From NCBI RefSeq assembly GCF_900302505.1, contig NZ_OMOJ01000003.1, positions 248,001 through 312,000 of the forward strand: a stretch of DNA of 64,000 nucleotides, read 5' to 3'. Position 1 is the stretch's first letter, and each line of letters begins with the position of its first letter. The stretch is from Pseudoprimorskyibacter insulae. GTDB lineage: Bacteria; Pseudomonadota; Alphaproteobacteria; Rhodobacterales; Rhodobacteraceae. This document shows, one piece after another, positions 8,770-18,777 of the stretch. The notes below the pieces were generated by a model. It had not been told where the DNA came from. It saw nothing but the letters and a program-made list of their open reading frames with translations, and did not search any database. The position numbers and the translations under genes were made by a program.

Positions 8770-10485
8770 ATGCAAAAGACCTGTGCACAAGCAATCTTGG
8801 ATTGCCTAAGCAATCGCGGCATCACTCAGATCTTCAGCATTCCAAGCGGCAAGATGATGCCGCTGATGAAAGCGATCTCAACGCATAACGCGATCACCTT
8901 CACCGGCACGCGACACGAAGCGAACGCGGCGATGATGGCAACAGGCGTCTATTTGGCGACGGGAAAAATGGCCTGCGCTATGGGCGAATTGGGACCAGGT
9001 GGCAGCAACCTTGTGCCCGGTGTCGCGAACGCCTGTGCCGACAACATCCCGCTGATTGTGATAACCACTGGTCTGCCCACCAACACCTCTCTGCCAGAGC
9101 GCGGTGTCTTGATGGAACTGGATCTAACCGCGCTTTTTGAACCGATCACCAAGGCAAATTTTGTCATTCTGGATGGGCGCCGCGCGCCAGAGATCGTCAA
9201 TCGCGCCATGCGCGCCGCTGTGACCGGGTGCCCCGGCCCTGTTCATATCAACATACCCTCAGATATTCTGGCGGAGACGTTCAACTACGCACCAGAAGGT
9301 TTTGCGGAACTGGGCGGCCAAGTATCCTGCCCGCCACATCCATGCCCCGAAGCAATCAAATCGGCCAGCCAGCTTTTGCGAATGGCGCGTAAGCCGCTTT
9401 TGATCGCAGGTGGGGGCGTTGTACATGCTGATGCTGCGGACCTGTTCACAAAGTTGGCCGAGATTACCGGCGCCCCCAGCACGGCAACCCAAATGGGGCT
9501 TGGCGCGATTTCGTCCGAACATCCGAATTTCATTGGCCATGGCGGCCCCATCGGAAGCGAAGCAATCGCCCAAGCGCTCACCACAGCGGATGTCGTTCTA
9601 GCCGTCGGCTGCCGCTTTTCTTCTTGGCTCTGGGACAAAGAACGGCCGATGGTGCAGCCCCCGACCAAAGTCATCCATATCGACATAGATCCTGAGATAA
9701 TCGGAAAGCTGTTGCCCGTTGAAATCGGCATTCAAGCCGACGCAAAGGCGGCGCTTGCGGAACTCCTCGAGGCCTTGCGCGGCATCCATCCCAACGCCCA
9801 CGCCGTACAGTGGCGCGACACGCTGAGAGACAACTATCTGGCTTGGATGAAGGCCAAGAAAACAGATTGTGATTCCGCGCAGATCACCAAAGCCATGCAT
9901 CCCGGTGCTTTGACCTTTGCCTTTGCCGAAATGCTGCCCGACGACGCAATTGTCACCTATGACGGGGGGCATACATCATTCTGGCACAATTCCATTGTCC
10001 CCGCCACCCAGCCGCGGACCCGACTCCATGCCCCCGGCTTGGCTCAACTTGGCTGCGGGACGGCTTATGCCATTGGAATCAAACGCGCGATGCCGGATCG
10101 GACCGTGATCTGCACCACGGGTGACGGCAGTTTTGGATTTACCCTACAGGATCTGGACACCGCACGCCGGTATGGACTGCCGGTCATTTTTGTCATTCAC
10201 AACAACGCGGCTTGGGGCGTCATCCGCAAAGGCCAAGAGATGAACGGCTTTGAGTTTGCCACGGATCTGAGCGGCACAGATTACGCAGCTATTGCGCGGG
10301 GGTTTGGCTGCAATGGCGTTCTGGTGAGCAGCCTGCCCGAGTTTCGGGAGGCTTTCGCCCAAGCCTTGGCGTCAGATCTGCCCACCGTTCTAGATTGCCA
10401 GACAGTGTTCATACCGCATCCTGCCATGAAGTTTTTCGGAGGTGGCACAGTGAACCCACCAATTGAGGCCGAACTGCCGTACTAA
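8770..10485 (+). CDS. Thiamine-pyrophosphate-dependent enzyme, acetolactate synthase / 2-oxo-acid decarboxylase family
   Basis: A 571-residue protein with the three-domain POX/ALS/BFD fold. The N-terminal Pyr domain has the cofactor-activating glutamate in TRHEANAAMMATGVYL (E50). A central domain follows (LLIAGGGVVHADAADL). The C-terminal PP domain carries the TPP motif GDGSFGFTLQDL ending in HNNAAWG (about residues 450-480). No quinone-binding or regulatory tail is seen, so decarboxylase or carboligase activity fits better than pyruvate oxidase. The ATG at 8770 is preceded by AGGAGGAG, nine bases away. Its partners (TRAP importer, aromatic-type aldehyde dehydrogenase, GST) suggest conversion of an imported 2-oxo acid to an aldehyde, as benzoylformate decarboxylase does; the substrate is inferred. 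Genuine biosynthetic IlvB is less likely because no small subunit is nearby. Confidence 0.85.
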   Translation: MQKTCAQAILDCLSNRGITQIFSIPSGKMMPLMKAISTHNAITFTGTRHEANAAMMATGVYLATGKMACAMGELGPGGSNLVPGVANACADNIPLIVITTGLPTNTSLPERGVLMELDLTALFEPITKANFVILDGRRAPEIVNRAMRAAVTGCPGPVHINIPSDILAETFNYAPEGFAELGGQVSCPPHPCPEAIKSASQLLRMARKPLLIAGGGVVHADAADLFTKLAEITGAPSTATQMGLGAISSEHPNFIGHGGPIGSEAIAQALTTADVVLAVGCRFSSWLWDKERPMVQPPTKVIHIDIDPEIIGKLLPVEIGIQADAKAALAELLEALRGIHPNAHAVQWRDTLRDNYLAWMKAKKTDCDSAQITKAMHPGALTFAFAEMLPDDAIVTYDGGHTSFWHNSIVPATQPRTRLHAPGLAQLGCGTAYAIGIKRAMPDRTVICTTGDGSFGFTLQDLDTARRYGLPVIFVIHNNAAWGVIRKGQEMNGFEFATDLSGTDYAAIARGFGCNGVLVSSLPEFREAFAQALASDLPTVLDCQTVFIPHPAMKFFGGGTVNPPIEAELPY

Positions 10486-10706
10486 TCCGCTGGACGAACC
10501 CGACGCCCGTCTGGCGCAGGCACGGCAGGCCCGTCGCGGTCTCAAATGGCGATAGGCCGATGCGTTTGGACCACCGTTATGTCGCTGGATCTGCCGTCTT
10601 TCTAAAACCAGAGCATCTGACTGACGGTGCGGCGGCTCAAGGTAAAGCCTCTGTTCGCTTTTGTCTGTAGCGTGCGCCCGGTCTGAGGGCGCTGGGATTA
10701 CGCTGA

Positions 10707-12032
10707 TTATCTGGCCCTGCGCAATGCCTGCGCGACGGACCGGCCCGACAGGACTGCCCCATGGGCAGTGCCGAAATAGCCCGTCTCGCAGGCCTCGCCG
10801 GCGAACCATAGCGCGCCGTCCCAATCTGATCCGGCCAACGCCGCACGGGTCTTCGGCGTGGTGCCGACTGCGTTAAAGCTGTAGCTGCCGCGTGCCCATG
10901 GGTCGCGTCCCCAGCGGGTGATCTGCAAATCGGCGGGCGCCGGAAAGCTGCTGCCGAACATGGCGCGCAGGGCTTCCGTGGCATCGGCCCGCGTGTCGGA
11001 ATCGCTGAGTGCTTCGGCCCCGGCGGCCTCGGCGGCGGCACGGAAACCCAAAAGCACCGGCGCTCCGAGGCTGCGCGTCAGCGAAAGCCATTCCGCCCAA
11101 TGCCCGGGACGCGGCCCCAGCCACTCGATCCAGTCGACATCATCGGACCAGGCCACTTTGTCAAAGCGCAGCCACACCTTGTTCAACAGCCCCATTTCGA
11201 GCGTGTCGATCGCCTGCTGGCGGTTCTGGGCCAGCGGTTCGGCAAGGTCGATCGCGCCAGCCCTGAGCACCCCGAGCGGCACAGTCAGCACCACATGATC
11301 AGCGCGCAAGACGGTGCCGTCAGCCAGGGTGACGCGACCGGGGGCAAGCGCCGCGACGGGCGTGGACAGCCGGATGCTCAACCCGCGCGCCAGATGTTCG
11401 GTCACCTGGCCAAAGCCGCCGGGAAAGACCGCATCCTCACCGTCGAATTCATCTCCATCGTCGCCATGCCAAGCTGACAGCCGGTCAGCAGCCCCGCCAT
11501 GTTCCTGTTCCAGCGTCGAATTGATCACATGGTTGACCAGCCGCCGCAGATCAGCGCCGGCGTCTGCCCAGCCCGCGCTACCCTCGAGCGCGGCCCGGAC
11601 AGAAAGATCCCGCCCGTGGCTTTCGGCAGCCTCCAGCGCCCGGCGCAAGATCTTTGTCGCAGGTGCCAGATCGGGATCGATGGCCGCCCCTGAGGCATCC
11701 AGCATCAGCGCGGCGTCATATGAGGTTGGAACGACCTTTGCCCCGGCCTCCTGCGCGAGATCCGTAATGGGATTGCCCTCAATGCCGTGAATCCAGCTCG
11801 CACCCAGATCCATCGGCAGATCGGACCACAGCCGCGAGGTCCAGATTCGCCCGCCTATCCGGTTGCGGGCCTCGAGCACCGTCACCCGATGCCCCTGTGC
11901 AGCCAGATCACGCGCCGCCGAAAGCCCGGCAAGCCCCGCACCGATGACAATGATGTCACGGCCAGCGCCCTGCGCCGCGCCCTTGGTCGCCAAGGCCGCC
12001 AACGCGGCACCCAGAAGTTGTCTGCGGTTCAT
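10707..12032 (-). CDS. Exported flavin-containing amine oxidase (FAD-dependent)
   Basis: A 441-residue protein starting [21 protein letters not shown], a twin-arginine-like signal peptide, so the folded flavoprotein is probably sent to the periplasm. Next is the Rossmann motif [18 protein letters not shown], then the amine-oxidase RIGGRIWT motif and DLGASWIHG. Near the C-terminus is the FAD-contacting [19 protein letters not shown] segment. The family oxidises primary or polyamines, or amino acids, giving aldehyde, ammonia and peroxide. The start at 12032 has GGAGG seven bases upstream and lies two bases after the stop of the upstream small gene, indicating an operon. It converges on the TPP-enzyme gene, with 221 bp between them in which I see nothing else. 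Confidence 0.85.
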   Translation of the reverse strand: MNRRQLLGAALAALATKGAAQGAGRDIIVIGAGLAGLSAARDLAAQGHRVTVLEARNRIGGRIWTSRLWSDLPMDLGASWIHGIEGNPITDLAQEAGAKVVPTSYDAALMLDASGAAIDPDLAPATKILRRALEAAESHGRDLSVRAALEGSAGWADAGADLRRLVNHVINSTLEQEHGGAADRLSAWHGDDGDEFDGEDAVFPGGFGQVTEHLARGLSIRLSTPVAALAPGRVTLADGTVLRADHVVLTVPLGVLRAGAIDLAEPLAQNRQQAIDTLEMGLLNKVWLRFDKVAWSDDVDWIEWLGPRPGHWAEWLSLTRSLGAPVLLGFRAAAEAAGAEALSDSDTRADATEALRAMFGSSFPAPADLQITRWGRDPWARGSYSFNAVGTTPKTRAALAGSDWDGALWFAGEACETGYFGTAHGAVLSGRSVAQALRRAR

Positions 12033-12034
12033 GA

Positions 12035-12478
12035 TCAGCCTCCGGCACAAACTCTGATGGTGGCGCATTGCGCGCGCATTTCCGACAAAAGCTCTGCGAC
12101 GGCGCGGCTTTCCTGCGAGTCATCGCTTTCGCTGCACAGATAGGGCAGATGCGCCGACAGATGGTCCCTCATCACCGGCGCCCAGTCGGGGTCGGCGTCG
12201 ATGGCCTGCTCGGCAGTATAAAGCAGGTAATCCACATAACCGACATAGGCGGCCTGATCGCGCGGGCTTTTCAGCACGCACCAGTCGGCGGTGGCCAGTT
12301 CTGGCTTCTGGATCGTGAGGTTCAGGTATTCCCGATAAATCTCTCGCGCGGTCTGAGCGTTTTGGATGCGATCGGCGGCAGAGATCTGCAAGGGAATGAC
12401 CACCACCGCCACCAAAGCCGCTAGCGCAGTGACGATGTTTGCTATCAGACCAATCCGGTTGACCAACGTGTCGTTCAT
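12035..12478 (-). CDS. Small membrane-anchored hypothetical protein
   Basis: A 147-residue protein with one N-terminal hydrophobic helix (about residues 9-32: [22 protein letters not shown]) and a soluble remainder that begins with a possible helical stretch [20 protein letters not shown]. Three cysteines in the second half ([18 protein letters not shown] region) could form disulfides if the domain is periplasmic. I do not recognise a family. It is directly upstream of, and two bases from, the exported amine oxidase gene, so it may be a membrane partner or sensor for that enzyme. The start ATG 12478 is the first in frame, with GGAGGGCC a few bases upstream. Confidence 0.6.
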   Translation of the reverse strand: MNDTLVNRIGLIANIVTALAALVAVVVIPLQISAADRIQNAQTAREIYREYLNLTIQKPELATADWCVLKSPRDQAAYVGYVDYLLYTAEQAIDADPDWAPVMRDHLSAHLPYLCSESDDSQESRAVAELLSEMRAQCATIRVCAGG

Positions 12479-12619
12479 AAAGGCCCTCCGTCACGTCACC
12501 CACGGGATCACACGCGACAGAAGAAGCGATCCTGCTACTTCGCATTCCCCAACTGGCGTGCTATTTTGACGCGAAGATCGTCTGAATTCGACCGCTGGAC
12601 AAGCATTTTCCGCCCAAGC

Positions 12620-12935
12620 GGCGCCTGAGACGCGCAAACTGCACGCTGCTGTTCCCCATGGATCATGACGCATCACCGGATCGAGGGCCAGTTGGTCGGC
12701 ATCGTTGACATCCTCGTATCCGGCCAGCCGGTGGAATACCGATTGCCGGAACGATCAGCCGTGATGTTGGAACGTGTTCTCGCCGTGTCGGATCCAGCCT
12801 AGGGCTGCTGCCGCCAAATTGGACAATCCGAGCGCGTCACCGAATTCCATCATCACCAGCAAACCGCCGTCCGAACTGATCTGCGCCCCTCCGAAACTCC
12901 ACTCTCGCCCGGCGGTCGAAATCGACCCAATCTGC
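12620..12935 (-). pseudogene. IS1380-family transposase N-terminal remnant
   Basis: Read on the minus strand this gives ISSDGGLLVMMEFGDALGLS, then an in-frame stop at 12755-12757, then QSVFHRLAGYEDVNDADQLA and LDPVMR. These two blocks match the conserved N-terminus of IS1380-type transposases (S-S-D-G-G-L-L-L-L-R-E-L-D-D-A-L-G-L and RLAGYEDVNDADRL-x-x-DP). The catalytic core is missing, and a stop interrupts the fragment, so it is dead. No terminal inverted repeats were found. Confidence 0.7.
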
Positions 12936-13204
12936 CCGTGTCCTCAGGACGGTCCATGATGCAAAGCCTAAAATATCCGCCAAAAATACTGATTTGTATG
13001 GATAATGTGTTATTTCAGATCGCAGGTTCATTGGGAAACTTGGGTCCAACATGCGACCGGAGTCAGGGCCTTCCGCAACGCATCAAGCCCCGGATTACCG
13101 TGACGCTGTTCGGTCAAGGCATGGCCGAACGCGTCGCACCGCAGACGGCCTTACACGCCCGCCGCGACCGTCCGCACGTGAAATGAAGGTCGCAGCAAAT
13201 TGGC

Positions 13205-13335
13205 CGTGGTCCCATTCCGCCCCTCAGCCGGTTTCAATCCATGCTCCACCAAATGGTTGTCGATCCCGACAGTCGGCTCCGCGCTGCCTGCATAGCGCAG
13301 AAACCCGTCAAGGCTGCGCCCGACCGGCTCAATCT
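13205..13335 (-). pseudogene. Possible IS66-type transposase C-terminal fragment
   Basis: Minus-strand translation includes EPVGRSLDGFLRYAGSAEPT followed by VGIDNHLVEHGLKPAEGRNG. This resembles the end of the IS66 TnpC catalytic domain (…L-x-x-x-DG-x-x-x-IDNNLVERALRP-x-x-x-GRKN). Similarity is short and an in-frame stop precedes it. The rest of 12936-13671 shows no recognisable gene. Confidence 0.35.
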
Positions 13336-13671
13336 AGATATGCGAGAGATTGGCATCCACCCGGATCCGGTCGCGCTTTCGCATGGCTGTCCCTACCCAT
13401 AGACATCTGGGTTTGCGACCGTTTTTCAATTGGCCGGTCGCGTGTTGGGACACGATAAACAAGCGACACATCCGCCCGCGCAGCATCAGGTTCTTGGAAC
13501 TCATACGCCCCAAAAGCTGAATTGAATTCGAACGGGCAACCGAAAATGTTGGCAAAAAGACCAGCAAAAATGGGAAGCGCAGGGGTTTGGAGAAATCCCC
13601 ACCAAGCATCACCCGCTACAAGCAATTGTTTTCAAAAAACCGCTTTGTTTTAAATTTCGGATTGGGAACAG

Positions 13672-13761
13672 TGGCGGACAGGAAGGGATTCGAACCCTCG
13701 AGACGGTTCCCCGCCTACACACTTTCCAGGCGTGCGCCTTCGACCACTCGGCCACCTGTCC
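13672..13761 (-). tRNA. tRNA-Ser (anticodon GGA)
   Basis: On the minus strand the 7-bp acceptor GGACAGG (13761-13755) pairs with CCTGTCC (13682-13676), followed by discriminator G and an encoded CCA (13674-13672). The anticodon loop CTGGAAA gives GGA. A long variable arm, as expected for a class II serine tRNA, and the T-loop GGTTCGAATCC are present. Its 3' end faces the transposon debris at 12.6-13.3 kb. Confidence 0.95.
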
Positions 13762-13855
13762 GCCGACGGGTTTATCGTGACTGCGCAAAGTAGTGCAAGG
13801 GGGGAAACGGCAAAGAATCCACTGATCGGGCAAGAAATTTCGCCGGGGGCCTTGG

Positions 13856-14646
13856 TCAGCCCGGCAGATCAAGGGCGCAGGGCGCGCCGGTTGGGATCTC
13901 AAGGCCGGGATTGTCCAGCACCAGACGGAAACCAAAGGTCCGGCTGGCGGGGTCAATCATCTGATCGACCACCGACACTGTGGCCAGACGTTCAAGCCGC
14001 GTGGACAGATCCAGTGTGACGGCGATCTGATCGCCCATGGCAAGGCTGCCGAACTGGTCCGACGGCAGGAAGCCTTCGATATAAAGCGGATCGAGGCCCA
14101 CCACCGTCAGAACGGCTTCGCGCTGATCGAGGTATTCGCCCACCGATAGCCGCCTCTCGGTCACGATGCCTGAAATGGGGCTGACCACTGTCAACAGCGC
14201 CAAATCGCCTTCGATCTGTGCCAGCTCCAGCTGCGCGGCTTCATACTCCAACTCGGCGTTGCGCAGGCTGAAGGCGGCAACTTGGGCCTCGGCCAAGGCT
14301 TCTTGGTACAGCGTGTCGTTGAAAGCCGCGCTTTGGGATTGTTGCAGCACTTCGTAGCGATGCGCCGTCGTGCGGGCCAAATCGAGGCGCGCCCGCGCGG
14401 CCTGCACGTTCTGATCGTTCTGCGCCCTCAGGCGGGCCAGCGCCAGACGCGCCTGCGCGCTGCGGTCGTCCAATTGAAACAGCGCCTGCCCCTCATCGAC
14501 CCGGTCGCCGCGATCAACAGTCACCGCCTGCACCAGTCCCGAGACCGCCGCGCCTACATCGACCGTGTCATTTGGCACCACCAAGCAATCGGTCTGCGCC
14601 GATACCGCCACGGGAAACAGGCACGCGGCCAGAATATGCTTGATCG

Positions 14647-14650
<4 letters not shown>
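13856..14650 (-). CDS. Periplasmic HlyD/RND-type adaptor protein
   Basis: A 264-residue protein with a signal peptide at residues 1-18 (MTIKHILAACLFPVAVSA). A biotinyl-lipoyl-like barrel half follows, with VSGLVQAVTVDRGDRVDEGQ (residues 36-55). Then comes an alpha-helical hairpin rich in Ala, Arg and Gln (residues 62-150), the second barrel half VVSPISGIVTERRLSVGEYL and a beta-barrel domain. This is the membrane-fusion-protein architecture. It is short and has no membrane helix, so it is probably soluble in the periplasm or cleaved. It overlaps the SecA-like gene by four bases (ATGA), with AGGGGA upstream, and is the last gene of the giant-protein operon. It is the third HlyD-type module encoded there, and no cognate RND or ABC pump is adjacent. 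Confidence 0.8.
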
Positions 14651-16614
<1,964 letters not shown>

Positions 16615-16623
16615 GGCGCGGCC

Positions 16624-18765
16624 CTATAGGTTCAGATCCCGCAGGAACACCTGCCGGGTCTTGGTCCAAAGGGTCACGGCCAAGGGCTGCGGGCTATGGC
16701 GGAATTTCACATCCACCCGTTGGCCCAGAAACACCTGATCCAGCGGCGCGTCGGGCAACAGCTCAATCGCGAATTGGCTTTGCAGCGGCACCAGTGCATC
16801 GCTCACCGTGGGATCAATCAGCACCCGCCCCCCATTGACCGAAGCAAAAGCCGGATGCGGAAGCTCGGCCACCGCAGAAGGCAAGGCGCGGGTCATCCGC
16901 GCCGGGATCAAAGCGCCCGTCCCCGGCATGCGCAATTCAATGGCTTGCGTGTCGCGCACGATCCGGTCGACCTGCGTTTGCGGCACGATGCTGATGACAA
17001 ACAGATCCTCGGGCTGCATCAGATAGCCCAGAATATCCCCGCGTGACAGCAGCCGATACACGCGATCATCGCCCGAGATCGGAATCCACAGCCCATCCCG
17101 CACGGCGCGAATGGTCAGTTGCGATAGCTGCTGGTCGATTGAGGCAAGCCGTTCCATGCCTGCGTCGATTTGCGATTGCACGATGGACCGTTCGGCGCGG
17201 CGGTCTTGCGGCAGGGCGTCAAACCGCGCCTGCGCCTCGGCCAGTTGCGCCTTGGTCAGGATTTGCGTCGCCTTCAGATCGGGGTTGTCCAGCTGCGCCA
17301 ACACTTGGCCCGCCCGAACCTCAACCGGTCCGGTATAAGGAAAGTCGGTGATCTGCCCGGCGGTGGCGCTGCGCACGCCGAAATCCTGACGCTCGGCCCA
17401 GATTAGCCCGGTGGCGATACTGGCATTTGGCACCGGCACAAAGAACAGCAGCCACGCGGCCAGCGTGCCAAGCGCCCCGATCCGAACGAAAGTCCGCAAC
17501 CGCCGCCCGATCAGCGCCGCATCGAACAGCGCGAACCTCAGCGCCTTGCCCGCAGGCACCACCAGCGCTGTCGCCGCCGAATAGACCGCCGCCAAAACGC
17601 CGAAGATCAGGAAATTGCCAATCAGGAAGAAACAGATCACCCACAGGATCAGCAGCCGATAAACCAGCGCCGCCAGCCCATAGATCAGGAACCACCGCGC
17701 CTCGCCCTTGGCGGTGACCGGGCTTTCGAGATCGGGGATGCGGCACAGATGCCGTTTCAGCAGGAACACCAAATACTTGTTGGACCGCGCGCCAAGCTGC
17801 GGGATCTCGGCCAGATCGGACAGGACGTGATAGCCGTCAAACCGCAGCAAGGGGTTGCCGTTGAACAACACCGTCGAGACGCCCCCGACAACGGCCATGT
17901 TCAGCGCCACATCGCGCAGAAGCCCCGGCGCGGCGGCGGACCAGACCAGCACCGCAAGCGAAGCAAGCGCGACCTCGATCAGTATGCCTGCAGCGGCGAC
18001 AATCGCGCGGCGGTGTTTGCTGGGAAAGGCCATCGCCGCCGAGGCATCGACATAAGGCACCGGCATAAAGACCAGAAACATCAGGCCGATTTCATGTACC
18101 TCGCCGCCCCAGCGTTTGGTGGCATAGGCGTGGCCCAACTCGTGCAATGTCTTGATCACCGGATAGGTCAGCGCCATCAACAGCAGATTGCCCCGTGACA
18201 GCAGATCGGTGCTGGCTGCCGCCCGCAGTTCCGGCAGGTGCAGCAGCGCCGTGCCTGCCCCCAGTGCCACGATCATCAACCACAGCAATGCGCCCAGCGG
18301 CCCGAACAGCCAACCGACGAACGGATAGGTGCGGCGCAGGAAGGGTTCGGGATCCCAGATCGGCAGGCGCAGGGCCAAGGGGTTGCGCACCTTGCCGAGC
18401 AGCTCTTGCCGGGATTGGCGACGGGCGCGGTGGTCCAGCTCTTCGAAATCCGGCAGGCCCCCGGCCCGCAGCAGATCGCCATTGTGCAGCGCGCCCATCA
18501 GGCCAATCAAATCGTCCTGACTGGGCTGCGCATCGCCCATCCGGTCGGCGCACAGTTTCCAGATCTCCTCGACCGTGCGGCGCCCGTCCATCAGCGCCAG
18601 AACGGCATGGGTTCGCGCGCTGAGGCGGTGAAACCGGCCCGATTGATTGTCGCGTACCATGTACCATTCATCACCCCGATAGACATGGCGATAGGTGCGC
18701 ACATGGGCATGCAAGCGGGGGCGCAAAGGCGCGACACGATACCAGGACTTGCTGAAAAACGCCAT
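16624..18765 (-). CDS. PqqD-like / M50 metalloprotease / HlyD fusion protein
   Basis: A 713-residue fusion. Residues 20-105 look like a PqqD-type winged-helix module (RLSARTHAVLALMDGRRTVEEIW, then LHNGDLLRAGG). Residues 150-445 are a polytopic membrane domain with the M50 zinc site HELGH (208-212) and the third-ligand region NPLLRFDGYHVLSD (D310). Residues 450-700 form an HlyD-like barrel (SATAGQITDFPYTGPVEVRAGQ, then VRDGLWIPISG) with a short coiled hairpin. M50 enzymes cleave within or next to the membrane. PqqD-type domains often bind leader peptides of modified peptides. I infer recognition and cleavage of the N-terminus of the giant protein encoded upstream, coupled to a periplasmic adaptor. 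The gene is 12 bp after the GAF-HlyD gene. Catalytic residues are intact, so it is not a degenerate homologue. Confidence 0.85.
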   Translation of the reverse strand: MAFFSKSWYRVAPLRPRLHAHVRTYRHVYRGDEWYMVRDNQSGRFHRLSARTHAVLALMDGRRTVEEIWKLCADRMGDAQPSQDDLIGLMGALHNGDLLRAGGLPDFEELDHRARRQSRQELLGKVRNPLALRLPIWDPEPFLRRTYPFVGWLFGPLGALLWLMIVALGAGTALLHLPELRAAASTDLLSRGNLLLMALTYPVIKTLHELGHAYATKRWGGEVHEIGLMFLVFMPVPYVDASAAMAFPSKHRRAIVAAAGILIEVALASLAVLVWSAAAPGLLRDVALNMAVVGGVSTVLFNGNPLLRFDGYHVLSDLAEIPQLGARSNKYLVFLLKRHLCRIPDLESPVTAKGEARWFLIYGLAALVYRLLILWVICFFLIGNFLIFGVLAAVYSAATALVVPAGKALRFALFDAALIGRRLRTFVRIGALGTLAAWLLFFVPVPNASIATGLIWAERQDFGVRSATAGQITDFPYTGPVEVRAGQVLAQLDNPDLKATQILTKAQLAEAQARFDALPQDRRAERSIVQSQIDAGMERLASIDQQLSQLTIRAVRDGLWIPISGDDRVYRLLSRGDILGYLMQPEDLFVISIVPQTQVDRIVRDTQAIELRMPGTGALIPARMTRALPSAVAELPHPAFASVNGGRVLIDPTVSDALVPLQSQFAIELLPDAPLDQVFLGQRVDVKFRHSPQPLAVTLWTKTRQVFLRDLNL

Positions 18766-18777
18766 GGCCGCCCCCGG

